Assembly: GCA_002298545.1 (NCBI GenBank)
Contig: DBKQ01000061.1
Coordinates: 211 to 26,180, forward strand
Direction of reading: 5' to 3'
DNA length: 25,970 nucleotides
Source: Prevotella sp. UBA746
GTDB taxonomy: Bacteria; Bacteroidota; Bacteroidia; Bacteroidales; Bacteroidaceae
This document shows positions 1 through 6,781 of this stretch, piece by piece. How positions within the stretch are numbered: position 1 is the stretch's first letter; each line of letters starts with the position of its first letter. Under the pieces are notes generated by a model. The model did not search any database. It was given only the letters and a program-made list of their open reading frames with translations, and was not told where the DNA came from. Made by a program: the position numbers and the translations under genes.

Positions 1-1
1 C

Positions 2-67
2 CGTTAAAAACACTTTTAACTATCGTTACAAACACTTTTAACGGTAGTTGAAAACACTTTTAACGAC
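2..67. repeat. 22-bp-period array of GTTAAAA-N4-TTTTAAC dyads
   Basis: Three consecutive 22-bp units start at 2, 24 and 46, with a decayed fourth start (CGTTACAACACC) at 68. Each holds the invariant core AACACTTTTAAC (9-20, 31-42, 53-64). In unit 1 the core is part of a perfect inverted repeat, GTTAAAA (3-9), spacer ACAC, TTTTAAC (14-20); units 2 and 3 each carry one mismatch in the left arm. The period is close to two helical turns, so the dyads would lie on one DNA face, as expected of an operator array. It sits about 115 bp before the sigma gene at 182 and may instead serve a gene left of the window. Seen: the repeats. Inferred: regulator binding. Confidence 0.75.
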
Positions 68-142
68 CGTTACAACACCTGCTCCGCGGTAAAACGCTAC
101 TCTCATGAGTATGAATTCAAAAAAAGTCTCATAAAAATGTCC

Positions 143-157
143 TAAATCCGGGATTTA
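143..157. promoter_or_regulatory. Palindrome upstream of the sigma gene
   Basis: TAAATCC (143-149), a single central G, then GGATTTA (151-157) form a 7-bp-arm palindrome 25 bp before the sigma-factor ATG. It lies where a promoter or operator for the operon would be. No TAnnTTTG box is visible here, which would fit an alternative-sigma promoter. A role as operator is inference only. Confidence 0.3.
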
Positions 158-181
158 TCCGTTATATATATAAACAGGCAG

Positions 182-679
182 ATGAAACCAGAAGATTTCA
201 ATCATATAGTGCTGCCCCTGCGAAGAAGTCTGAGAGATTACTTGCAGCGGCTGACGGGGAATGACGATGATGCCGAGGATATCGTGCAGGAAGTCATGCT
301 CAGGCTCTGGAATATGCGCTCCAGGATAGAGGCAGGGGCTAATGTTTCCGCTCTTGCCTATACTATAGCACGAAATCTTCACCGCGACAGATGGCGGCAT
401 CAAAACTGTTGCCGAAGCGAGGGAGAAGAGATGCTGCAGAATGTTGCCGTGGAGGATTTGAGGGCTGAACGGAATGATGAAATGCGACTTATCGGACGTA
501 TCGTGGAGAGTCTGCCACCTCTGCAACAGCAGATTTTCAGGATGAAGGAAATCGAGGGATATGAGAGCGAGGAGATAATGCAGATTTTGGGATGCTCGGC
601 AGACAACCTGAGGAAAAACCTTTCGAGAGCTCGGCTACGCATCCGCAATACATATATAAGAATAATGAACGGGAGATGA
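182..679 (+). CDS. ECF-type RNA polymerase sigma-70 factor
   Basis: A 165-aa extracytoplasmic-function sigma factor. Region 2 is visible around residues 27-75, with the acidic NDDDAEDIVQEVMLRLW core-binding motif (27-43) and ALAYTIARNLHRDRWR (57-72) for -10 melting. Region 4 occupies roughly 107-160, with LPPLQQQIFRMKEIEGYES and the helix-turn-helix ending in NLRKNLSRARLRIR. The length is normal for ECF factors. It would direct RNA polymerase to a small regulon after a signal releases its anti-sigma partner. The next gene overlaps its TGA stop (677-679) by an ATG at 676, so the two are translationally coupled. The operon probably includes the exported proteins at 1168 and 1634, and such operons are usually autoregulated. 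The target regulon cannot be told from the sequence. Confidence 0.93.
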   Translation: MKPEDFNHIVLPLRRSLRDYLQRLTGNDDDAEDIVQEVMLRLWNMRSRIEAGANVSALAYTIARNLHRDRWRHQNCCRSEGEEMLQNVAVEDLRAERNDEMRLIGRIVESLPPLQQQIFRMKEIEGYESEEIMQILGCSADNLRKNLSRARLRIRNTYIRIMNGR

Positions 680-1134
680 TTATGAAGAATGATATTAACA
701 GGATACGTCTGTTGCTCGATAAATATAACAGCGGCGAGACGACACAGGGCGAAGAAGCCGAATTGCGGCGTTTCTTTGCCTCCCCAGACAATGACATTCC
801 GCAGGAATGGCAGCCCTACAGGGCTTTGTTTGCTTTCGTGGCAATGGAGCGCGAACAGACGGAAGAGAAAGAAGCGATGCCGGAACATGAACTTGCTGTC
901 GGCAGGAGGCGTAAAACGCTGCGTATCATTTCTCTCGTTTCTGTTGCAGCCATGCTGTTGTTGCTCTTTTCGGTATCATTAGTCAAGCGGTCGTCAAGCG
1001 AGTGCTATATGATAGTAGACGGAAAGAAATACACCGACAGGAAGGAAGTAAAGGCAGAGGCTCTTGAGGCTCTGCAGATGGTTGGCGAGAGTGATGATGA
1101 AGACCCGTTCTCGGCAATGAGGATGATGAGATGA
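676..1134 (+). CDS. Probable anti-sigma factor, single-pass membrane protein
   Basis: About 150 aa. The reading frame is open further upstream, but the ATG at 676 (ATGA overlap with the sigma stop) or the ATG at 682 is the sensible start; 682 gives MKNDINRIRLLLDKYNSGET. The N-terminal LLDKYNSGETTQGEEAELRRF resembles the cytoplasmic head of Bacteroidetes FecR-like anti-sigma factors. Residues about 81-101 (counting from 682) form one strong hydrophobic helix, followed by a short, probably periplasmic tail with YMIVDGKKYTDRKEV. It is much shorter than full FecR proteins, so it lacks a large periplasmic sensor domain. The role as the membrane anchor that holds the upstream ECF sigma is inferred from position, topology and N-terminal resemblance, not from a conserved zinc site, which I do not see. 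Confidence 0.75.
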   Translation: MIMKNDINRIRLLLDKYNSGETTQGEEAELRRFFASPDNDIPQEWQPYRALFAFVAMEREQTEEKEAMPEHELAVGRRRKTLRIISLVSVAAMLLLLFSVSLVKRSSSECYMIVDGKKYTDRKEVKAEALEALQMVGESDDEDPFSAMRMMR

Positions 1135-1167
1135 TAATTCTGTTTATGACTAAAAATAAAGATTGAT

Positions 1168-1611
1168 ATGAAACAGCGTGTTGTTAAGCGTATGGCTCTT
1201 TCGATAGTACTTTTCTTCGTTTCTTTTCTTCCTCTTGCAGCACAGGAAGGACTGAATGTAGACAAGGTGTTTCAGCGCTATGGCAAGGCAAAGGGATGCA
1301 AGATGGTTGTGATGCGGAATACTGAACTGAAAGGTTACAAGCTTCGCACATACAAGAGTCTTGTGTATAAGAAACTTCATTCGGCAATACAGCCTTATCT
1401 GGCTGCCGACAAGAAAAAGGCGCGGAAGATAAGGGAAGTGATTGAAGAGGGACAGCTCGTAAGCGGCTACTATATGATGGCGCCGCTTCAGGGTGGCATA
1501 AACCGCTATATTCTCTTCAGCAATGTTGGTGGCAACAAGGGCACGGTGATATATATAGAGGGGACTTTGTCGCCAGACGATATTATGAAGCTCTGCTATT
1601 CAAAGTTCTGA
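1168..1611 (+). CDS. Exported protein of unknown function (DUF4252/DUF6108-like)
   Basis: 147 aa beginning with a clear signal peptide (basic start, hydrophobic core about 9-22, likely cleavage near LAAQ-E). The mature part has a KVFQRYGKAKGCKMVVM stretch, basic central helices rich in lysine, and a C-terminal VIYIEGTLSPDDIMKLCYS segment. This is reminiscent of small Bacteroidetes domains named DUF4252 or DUF6108, but I cannot confirm the family by eye. It starts 33 bp after the anti-sigma gene and ends 22 bp before the next, so it is very likely cotranscribed. A role in the stress or envelope response governed by the sigma factor is plausible; no catalytic motif is visible. Confidence 0.7.
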   Translation: MKQRVVKRMALSIVLFFVSFLPLAAQEGLNVDKVFQRYGKAKGCKMVVMRNTELKGYKLRTYKSLVYKKLHSAIQPYLAADKKKARKIREVIEEGQLVSGYYMMAPLQGGINRYILFSNVGGNKGTVIYIEGTLSPDDIMKLCYSKF

Positions 1612-1633
1612 TAACAAATAAAATATAATAGAT

Positions 1634-2524
1634 ATGAACAAACTATTGTTTTTGGCAGCATTCCTTCCGATGACGGTTGGGGCTGTTGAGGTTAGCGACA
1701 CTACATTTACCGTAGGCGGCAAGAGCATCGTCGTTGATGTGAAAGGCGAAAAGACTAATGTGAAGGTATATGGCAAGACCGGTGGCGAGGAGACTAAAGT
1801 CAGCGAGATGAATTTTGTTGACGGTCAGGAGATTGAAACCGTATACGTCGGTTCGCCGTTTATCCCTACCGACAGATTGCAGCATACAAACTTCGCTCCG
1901 CGCTTCGCCACGGCATGGATTGGTATGACGAATATTACGGGAAAAGTTCTCGGCACGCATCAAATTGACCATGCACGCTTCTCGAAATCGTTTGAACTGG
2001 GAGTTACACCTTATTATATGTCGGTGCCGTTTACGAAGAACAACTCGTTCGGAATGAGTGTCGCAGCACAGCTCGTATGGAGTCATCTGTGTTTTCAGAA
2101 AGACTATGCCGTTAATGAGAATGGCGGCAAATGGGGTTTTGAGAAACTCGACAAAAGGGCTGAGGGCAACAACGTGAATTATCTTGCAGTAAGGGTTCCG
2201 CTGATGTTGTCGCTACAAGACAATACCGGCTATTTTATAGGTATAGGAATTGCTCCGGAATTGCACACAAACGCATGGTATAAACTGAAGGGAGTCGACG
2301 GCAATACGACCGACACGTATAAACTGAACCGCATGAGTCTGAACGCCATGTTGAGTTGGGGTATCGGTCCGATAGTATTCAGCGGTTCGTTTGGCGTTAC
2401 TCCTTTGTTCAAGACAACCGACGGAAAGAAAGTTTATCAGAATTCTTTCTCCGTAGGTGTAGATGTTCTTTCGCTTGTCAAGATGATAAACTATGGCAAG
2501 GACAAAAAGAAACAACGGAAATAA
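1634..2524 (+). CDS. Probable outer-membrane beta-barrel protein, unknown function
   Basis: 296 aa with a signal peptide (MNKLLFLAAFLPMTVGA, cleavage near VGA-V). The mature protein has many short alternating hydrophobic/polar strands ending in aromatics, for example SFELGVTPYYMSVPF, FGMSVAAQLVWSHL, YLAVRVPLMLSLQ, YFIGIGIAPEL, MSLNAMLSWGIGPIVFSGS and QNSFSVGVDVLSL, separated by Gly/Asn/Lys-rich turns. This is the look of an outer-membrane beta-barrel of the PorT/OmpW size class. It is the last gene of the sigma operon and is followed by the hairpin at 2568-2618. It could be the output or the sensor of the sigma system. Barrel assignment is by pattern only, and the C-terminus is lysine-rich rather than the classic terminal aromatic. 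Confidence 0.65.
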   Translation: MNKLLFLAAFLPMTVGAVEVSDTTFTVGGKSIVVDVKGEKTNVKVYGKTGGEETKVSEMNFVDGQEIETVYVGSPFIPTDRLQHTNFAPRFATAWIGMTNITGKVLGTHQIDHARFSKSFELGVTPYYMSVPFTKNNSFGMSVAAQLVWSHLCFQKDYAVNENGGKWGFEKLDKRAEGNNVNYLAVRVPLMLSLQDNTGYFIGIGIAPELHTNAWYKLKGVDGNTTDTYKLNRMSLNAMLSWGIGPIVFSGSFGVTPLFKTTDGKKVYQNSFSVGVDVLSLVKMINYGKDKKKQRK

Positions 2525-2567
2525 TACTTCTTCAAAATAAGCCTCTTTGCTAAACGGCTTGAAAAAG

Positions 2568-2618
2568 CTAAATACTCCCAACTTTATCCGCAATGCAGTA
2601 AAAGTTGGGAGTATTTAG
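2568..2618. terminator. 18-bp perfect hairpin between convergent genes
   Basis: CTAAATACTCCCAACTTT (2568-2585) and its exact reverse complement (2601-2618) flank a 15-nt loop. It lies between the stop of the barrel gene (2524) and the stop of the minus-strand peptidase (2666), so it can end transcription from both sides. There is no long T-run, so it is a strong stem but not a textbook intrinsic terminator. Confidence 0.75.
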
Positions 2619-2665
2619 TTGTATGAAATATCAGGCAAGGATATCTAAATTATATTATTCTGTAA

Positions 2666-3868
2666 TTAGATACCGAGCTTTTTGCGGATATCCTTAGGAA
2701 TGGCATTCTTGTTAACCATGAAGTCCATGAGCTTGTAGGCAGCGAAAGTCTTTGTCATATACCAGATACCTTTGTAGTCGCCATACTCACCCCAAGAGTT
2801 CTTGATCATGTAATACTCCTTGCCGTTCTGATCCTTTGCAATTCCGAAGAGGTGCATGCCGTGGTCGTCGGTAGTCTCCCAATTGTCGTATGCGTCCTGG
2901 CGCATCTGCTGAGTGAGAACGACCTCTGGAGTGTTCACGCCGAGAGAGTCAAGGATGTTGGTCTTCTGAGCTGCGGTAAGTTTCAACCAGCGGGCAGCAT
3001 CGCTACCAGAGAGACTCTGCACTGCCTTTGCATCGATGGCAACAGCAAGACCCTTGCGGGTGAAACCCTGCTCAGAAACATCGCCACCCCACATAACGGT
3101 GTAACCCTCGTTGATGGCGTTGTCGATGATACGGGTGATGTCCTCAACAGGTACGTTGTAGCTCAGACCCTGGCGCCAGTTGTCTTGTACCTCAACTGCA
3201 AATGGCTTCCAAAATGGGTGGTGAGTGTAGCTCGTGATGCTAACATAATCGTCCCAGTTTAGTCCGAAACTGTCGGCATAGCTTCTTGGAGTATAAGTCT
3301 TGCCGTTAACGGTGAACTTCTCCGGGCACTGTCCGAGATAAGAATCGAGGATACCCTGAAGACCCTTCTTCCAAGCTGGAGAAAGCTTCTTCATGTCGCT
3401 CTTTGCGATAGCCTCAACATAAGGAGTCATTACGGCAAAGAACTCGTTGAAGTTGTTCAGCGAGTCGCCATACAGAGAGCCTGCAGCCGGCATGGCATTC
3501 TCCGGACAGATACCGTAGTTCTTGATACAGTACAACGGATCCTCGGCGGAACCACCCTGCGAGAAAGAAGTGTCGCCGTGCATACGAACAGCCATAATGG
3601 CGCGGTCCATATAAGTCTTGTTTGCCACGAAAGCTTCGCAGAGGTCAACCGACTTGCCTGTTTTCTTCAGAATCTCGCTCTCGAAGAAAGAAAGCGTAGA
3701 GTAGTCCCAACAGGTACCGCTACGGTTCTGGTCCTTGATACTTGTGATTTTGTTCTCCTTGATAGTAGTGAAGACAGGCTTGTTCTTGTTTACAGAGTCT
3801 TTCTTCTCCTCAGCATTGGCTCCCATAGCGATGCAAGCCAAGAGGGCTAACGTTAGAATCTTTTTCAT
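2666..3868 (-). CDS. Exported C1-family cysteine peptidase (bleomycin hydrolase/PepC-like)
   Basis: 400 aa. The papain-type catalytic set is complete: oxyanion Gln47 and nucleophile Cys53 in DQNRSGTCWDYS, His336 in DDHGMHLFGIA and Asn357 in KNSWGEYGDYKG. The Gln-Cys spacing and the long His-Asn C-terminal block match the bleomycin-hydrolase branch (C1B). Unlike cytosolic PepC it begins with a good signal peptide (MKKILTLALLACIAMGANA, cleavage before E20), so it should act in the periplasm or outside. The early Cys12 gives a weak lipobox-like LLAC but is too close to the N-terminus to be convincing. It follows the PepP gene by 35 bp on the same strand, which suggests a peptide-degradation pair. 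Likely an aminopeptidase or endopeptidase; specificity is unknown. Confidence 0.88.
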   Translation of the reverse strand: MKKILTLALLACIAMGANAEEKKDSVNKNKPVFTTIKENKITSIKDQNRSGTCWDYSTLSFFESEILKKTGKSVDLCEAFVANKTYMDRAIMAVRMHGDTSFSQGGSAEDPLYCIKNYGICPENAMPAAGSLYGDSLNNFNEFFAVMTPYVEAIAKSDMKKLSPAWKKGLQGILDSYLGQCPEKFTVNGKTYTPRSYADSFGLNWDDYVSITSYTHHPFWKPFAVEVQDNWRQGLSYNVPVEDITRIIDNAINEGYTVMWGGDVSEQGFTRKGLAVAIDAKAVQSLSGSDAARWLKLTAAQKTNILDSLGVNTPEVVLTQQMRQDAYDNWETTDDHGMHLFGIAKDQNGKEYYMIKNSWGEYGDYKGIWYMTKTFAAYKLMDFMVNKNAIPKDIRKKLGI

Positions 3869-3903
3869 TTCGTCTTTTTTTTAGTGTGTATATTAAAGTT
3901 TTA

Positions 3904-5304
3904 TCAATTATTCTTCATGAATTCCTCCACATCCTTAGGATGATAAGGGATGCGGTCTTTGCCGAGGAAGCGGCAGCCATCCTTTGTTATCAGCACGTCA
4001 TCCTCAATACGGATACCGCCAAAGTCCTTGTAAGTCTCCAGTTTCTCGTAGTTGATGAAGTTCTTGTGGAGGCCTTTTGCACGCCACTCGTCGATAAGTG
4101 CCGGGATAAAATAAATACCAGGTTCGTCGGTAATGACAAAGCCCTCCTGAAGTCTTCTTCCCATGCGCAGACAATTAGTGCCGAACTGCTCGAGGTTAGG
4201 ACGTGTCTCCTCGTCGAATCCAACATGAATCTGACCGAGACCCTCCATGTCGTGCACGTCCATACCCATCATGTGTCCCAGTCCATGAGGCAAGAACATG
4301 GCATGAGCTCCGGCACGTACAGCTTCTTCGGTGTCGCCCTTCATCAGTCCAAGCTCCTTCAAGCGGTCGGTCATCAGTCGGCAGATGCCCATGTGAACAT
4401 CGAAGTACTTAACTCCCGGCTTTGCAAGTTCGAGAGTAAGGTCGTGGCAAGCCTCCACGATAGAATATATCTCGAGCTGACGCTCGGTGAACTTTCCGCT
4501 TACAGGGTAAGTACGCGTATTGTCAGAGCAATAGTGCTCCATTGTCTCTGCACCTGCATCACAGAGAGCCAGTCTGCCGCTCTCGAGCACAGCCATCGAC
4601 GGGTTGCCGTGCATAATCTCACCATGCTGGGTGAAGATAGTAGGGAAGCTCACCATTGAGCCATAAGAGTGGGCGATGCCGTCCACCTGTCCGCCAACGA
4701 ACTTCTCTGTTACTCCAGGTTTTGTCAGACGCATACCCGTAGTGTGCATTTTGTAGCCAACGGCGCAAGCCTTCTCAATCTCGTCAATCTCAAGCTGACT
4801 CTTTGTAGAACGCTGTTTCACTACGGCATTGATAAGCTCCAATGATGCCGACTCGCGTTGCTGGTTGGGATGAATGCCGAGCAAGTCGAAAATCATTATC
4901 ATCGTGTCGTGGCGGTAAGGTGGCAGGAAATGCACCGTGCGATTGTCTCTCAACGCCCCGTTACAGATGATATGTAGCTGCTTCATCGGAGCAGTGTTAG
5001 CCACTCCGCATTGTGCAGCCATATCGCTAACGCTATCAACACTGCCGTACCATACGATGTCGTCGATGTCTATGTCGTCGCCAACAAGCGTTTCGGTATC
5101 GTTGTCGAGGTCTATCACGCCAACAAGCCCGTCTCTCTGCAGACCGAAGTAGTAGAGGAACGAAGAGTCCTGACGGAACGGATAATAACCGTTTGCCGGA
5201 AAGTTAGCCGGCGATTCGTTGTTTCCGAAAAGAATGATGATACCGCTCTTTACAAGCTTCTTGAGCTCAGCGCGGCGGTTCACGTAGGTTTCTTTACTGA
5301 ACAT
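3904..5304 (-). CDS. pepP: Xaa-Pro aminopeptidase (PepP family, M24B)
   Basis: 466 aa. The N-terminal aminopeptidase P domain (about 1-150) contains SPANFPANGYYPFRQDSSFLYY. The C-terminal pita-bread domain has all five dinuclear-metal ligands: Asp249 (LCDAGAE), Asp261 (CSDNTRTYP), His344 (PHGLGHMMGMDVHD), Glu394 (ITDEPGIY) and Glu434 (GGIRIEDD). It removes N-terminal residues preceding proline and is expected to be cytoplasmic, with no signal peptide. It lies 22 bp downstream of the 37-aa small gene and 35 bp upstream of the C1 peptidase, so all four minus-strand genes may form one transcript. Start at 5304 gives the family-typical N-terminus MFSKETYVNRR. Length is normal for Bacteroidetes PepP. 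Confidence 0.93.
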   Translation of the reverse strand: MFSKETYVNRRAELKKLVKSGIIILFGNNESPANFPANGYYPFRQDSSFLYYFGLQRDGLVGVIDLDNDTETLVGDDIDIDDIVWYGSVDSVSDMAAQCGVANTAPMKQLHIICNGALRDNRTVHFLPPYRHDTMIMIFDLLGIHPNQQRESASLELINAVVKQRSTKSQLEIDEIEKACAVGYKMHTTGMRLTKPGVTEKFVGGQVDGIAHSYGSMVSFPTIFTQHGEIMHGNPSMAVLESGRLALCDAGAETMEHYCSDNTRTYPVSGKFTERQLEIYSIVEACHDLTLELAKPGVKYFDVHMGICRLMTDRLKELGLMKGDTEEAVRAGAHAMFLPHGLGHMMGMDVHDMEGLGQIHVGFDEETRPNLEQFGTNCLRMGRRLQEGFVITDEPGIYFIPALIDEWRAKGLHKNFINYEKLETYKDFGGIRIEDDVLITKDGCRFLGKDRIPYHPKDVEEFMKNN

Positions 5305-5326
5305 ATATCTTTTACCTTTTATAAGT

Positions 5327-5440
5327 TTAAATCATATTGTTTTGGCGTAGCCATTTCTTGCCGTTAGGGGTAAGAAACCATAATAATGCCATTATTGACG
5401 GAATGCCAACCATTCCTAAAATTATTAATGTACCAGTCAT
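5327..5440 (-). CDS. 37-aa membrane microprotein, coupled to the upstream small gene
   Basis: A very short open frame encoding 37 residues that start MTGTLIILGMVGIPSIMALL and end with WFLTPNGKKWLRQNNMI. Its ATG (5440-5438) overlaps the TGA stop (5439-5437) of the upstream 63-aa gene as ATGA, a typical translational-coupling junction, and it stops 22 bp before pepP. The composition is one hydrophobic helix of about 20 residues followed by a basic amphipathic tail, so an inner-membrane microprotein with the tail in the cytoplasm is likely. Evidence is junction geometry, helix character and continuous coding strand; I cannot name a family. Conservation of the pair in related genomes would settle it. 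Confidence 0.65.
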   Translation of the reverse strand: MTGTLIILGMVGIPSIMALLWFLTPNGKKWLRQNNMI

Positions 5441-5628
5441 TTTGTGTCCTTTCTTTTATTTGTCAATATCAATCCCAATAGAAGCAAAACCAAAGCAATA
5501 GTACCGCTAAGGGCATAAATCAGCCATCTGACGTTTTCTAGATCTTTAATGAGTGATGCAACAAACACACCCGTAAGAAAATATTTCGATACGTCTATCA
5601 GGTAATTCCCAAGCTTTTCTTTCCACAT
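5437..5628 (-). CDS. 63-aa two-helix membrane protein, unknown function (DUF6722-like?)
   Basis: 63 aa: an amphipathic start (MWKEKLGNYLIDVSKYF), a first hydrophobic helix about 17-27, a short polar link (KDLENVR) and a long second helix (WLIYALSGTIALVLLLLGLIL) with a lysine-rich tail (TNKRKDTK). It resembles small Bacteroidetes proteins annotated DUF6722, but that name is a guess from pattern. It is the first gene of the minus-strand set and is coupled to the 37-aa gene. A minus-strand TATCTTTG box at 5698-5691 is placed to start transcription about 55 bp before its ATG. Confidence 0.65.
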   Translation of the reverse strand: MWKEKLGNYLIDVSKYFLTGVFVASLIKDLENVRWLIYALSGTIALVLLLLGLILTNKRKDTK

Positions 5629-5682
5629 AGCTATTGCATTAATATTGATTATGGCTTAATACATATTTAAAAATACGTATAT

Positions 5683-5728
5683 TATCTTTGCAAAGATAGG
5701 CATATTTCGATGAAAAGCATTATCTTTG
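5683..5728. promoter_or_regulatory. Divergent -7 boxes: three TATCTTTG copies, two forming a palindrome
   Basis: TATCTTTG, a match to the Bacteroidetes -7 consensus TAnnTTTG, occurs on the plus strand at 5683-5690, on the minus strand at 5698-5691 and again on the plus strand at 5721-5728. The first two abut as a 16-bp perfect palindrome. The boxes lie between the divergent 63-aa gene (start 5628, minus) and the patatin gene (start 5821, plus). No good -33 TTTG is present at 19-21 bp for any of them, so strength is uncertain. The palindrome could also be a dimer operator. Confidence 0.5.
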
Positions 5729-5820
5729 CATGGAATTTTACGGAAAAAGGCTAATAATTTGTTTAATGTGTGTGGCTTTTACAAGCTATTTGACAATTTT
5801 AGAGTATATATTTAAAAATT

Positions 5821-6669
5821 ATGCAGGTTAACTGGAATACAGGACTGGTGCTTGAGGGTGGCGGAATGCGTGGCACCTTTACGAGTGGAGTGCTCGACGG
5901 GTTTATGAAGAACAATGTATACTTCCATTATGTTGTGGCGGTATCCGCCGGAGCGTGCAACGGACTTTCTTATATGAGTCATCAGATACGCCGCGCCAGG
6001 ATTTCGAATATCGACTACCTTGCAAAATACAAGTATATCGGACTGCGTCATTTGCTGACACAGGGATGTATCTTCGACCGCAAACTTCTGTATGAGGATT
6101 TTCCCGATAAACTCCTGCCATACGATTATGATGCGTTTTTCAGCAATCCCGATGAGTTTGAAATGGTTACCACAAACTGTCTCACCGGTACGGCATGTTA
6201 TCTCTCGGAGCGGCACGACAAACAGAGGGTTATTGATATCGTTAAGGCATCAAGCAGTCTGCCGTATGTAAGTAAGATTGTTATGGTCGACGGCATTCCG
6301 ATGCTCGACGGGGGAATAGTGGACAGTATTCCCGTGATGCACTCTATTGAGAAGGGGCATAAGACTAATGTCCTTGTCCTTACCCGAAACAAAGGATACC
6401 GATCAACAGAAAAAGACCATAAGATTCCACATTTTATATATAAGAACTATCCACGACTTCGTGTTGCCCTCAGTCATCGTTGTGCTGCCTATAACCGTCA
6501 GCTCGACATGATTGACGAGATGGAAGAAAGGGGGGAAATCATCTGTATCCGACCGGAACGGCCGATTGAAGTTGGACGTATGGAGAAGGATGTTGAAAAG
6601 TTGGAACGACTTTATGAAGAAGGCTTCCGACTTGGAGAAAAATTCTGCAAAGAAAGATGGAAAGATTGA
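5821..6669 (+). CDS. Patatin-like phospholipase (YjjU/RssA-type)
   Basis: 282 aa. The oxyanion loop is LEGGGMRGTF (residues 11-20), the nucleophile elbow is AVSAGA with Ser42 (a GxSxG variant with Ala first), and the catalytic Asp163 lies in MLDGGIVDS, giving a full Ser-Asp dyad. It is the compact, cytosolic, bacterial patatin form with no signal peptide, and C-terminal residues about 195-275 form the basic helical tail seen in YjjU-like proteins. It should hydrolyse acyl esters of phospholipids or similar lipids; substrate unknown. The stop codon (6667-6669) lies inside the octamer tandem repeat that begins at 6652, so the last codons (KERWKD) are themselves repeat sequence. The plus-strand TATCTTTG boxes at 5683 and 5721 are candidate promoters. 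Confidence 0.9.
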   Translation: MQVNWNTGLVLEGGGMRGTFTSGVLDGFMKNNVYFHYVVAVSAGACNGLSYMSHQIRRARISNIDYLAKYKYIGLRHLLTQGCIFDRKLLYEDFPDKLLPYDYDAFFSNPDEFEMVTTNCLTGTACYLSERHDKQRVIDIVKASSSLPYVSKIVMVDGIPMLDGGIVDSIPVMHSIEKGHKTNVLVLTRNKGYRSTEKDHKIPHFIYKNYPRLRVALSHRCAAYNRQLDMIDEMEERGEIICIRPERPIEVGRMEKDVEKLERLYEEGFRLGEKFCKERWKD

Positions 6670-6740
6670 AAGATGAAAGATGGAAAGATGGAAAAATGGA
6701 AAAATGGAAAGATGGAAAAATGGAAAGATGGAAAAAAATG
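6652..6740 (+). repeat. Octamer tandem repeat (GAAARATG), about 11 copies
   Basis: Near-perfect tandem copies of GAAAGATG or GAAAAATG run from 6652 to 6740, with one 7-bp unit at 6668-6674 and an A-expanded last unit. The array starts within the last codons of the patatin gene, contains its stop codon and ends 41 bp before the ligA ATG. Eight-base units are prone to slipped-strand change, and it forms most of the ligA upstream leader. Confidence 0.85.
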
Positions 6741-6781
6741 AAATGTTGAGGAATCTGAAACAACTGTAAAACATAATAGAA

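Noticed and set aside
1..80. CRISPR-like repeat array at the left edge
   Set aside because: The conserved part is only 12 bp with a constant 22-bp period, so spacers would be 10 bp; no cas genes are near. An operator-type array fits better.
592..675. Longer N-terminus for the anti-sigma gene from an ATG at 592
   Set aside because: It would overlap most of sigma region 4 by 88 bp in another frame, and the extra residues show no membrane or domain features; the ATGA junction at 676 is the natural start.
3886..4659. 257-codon open frame on the plus strand opposite pepP
   Set aside because: It lies wholly antisense to an intact PepP with all metal ligands; its translation has no domain character and is a codon-bias shadow.
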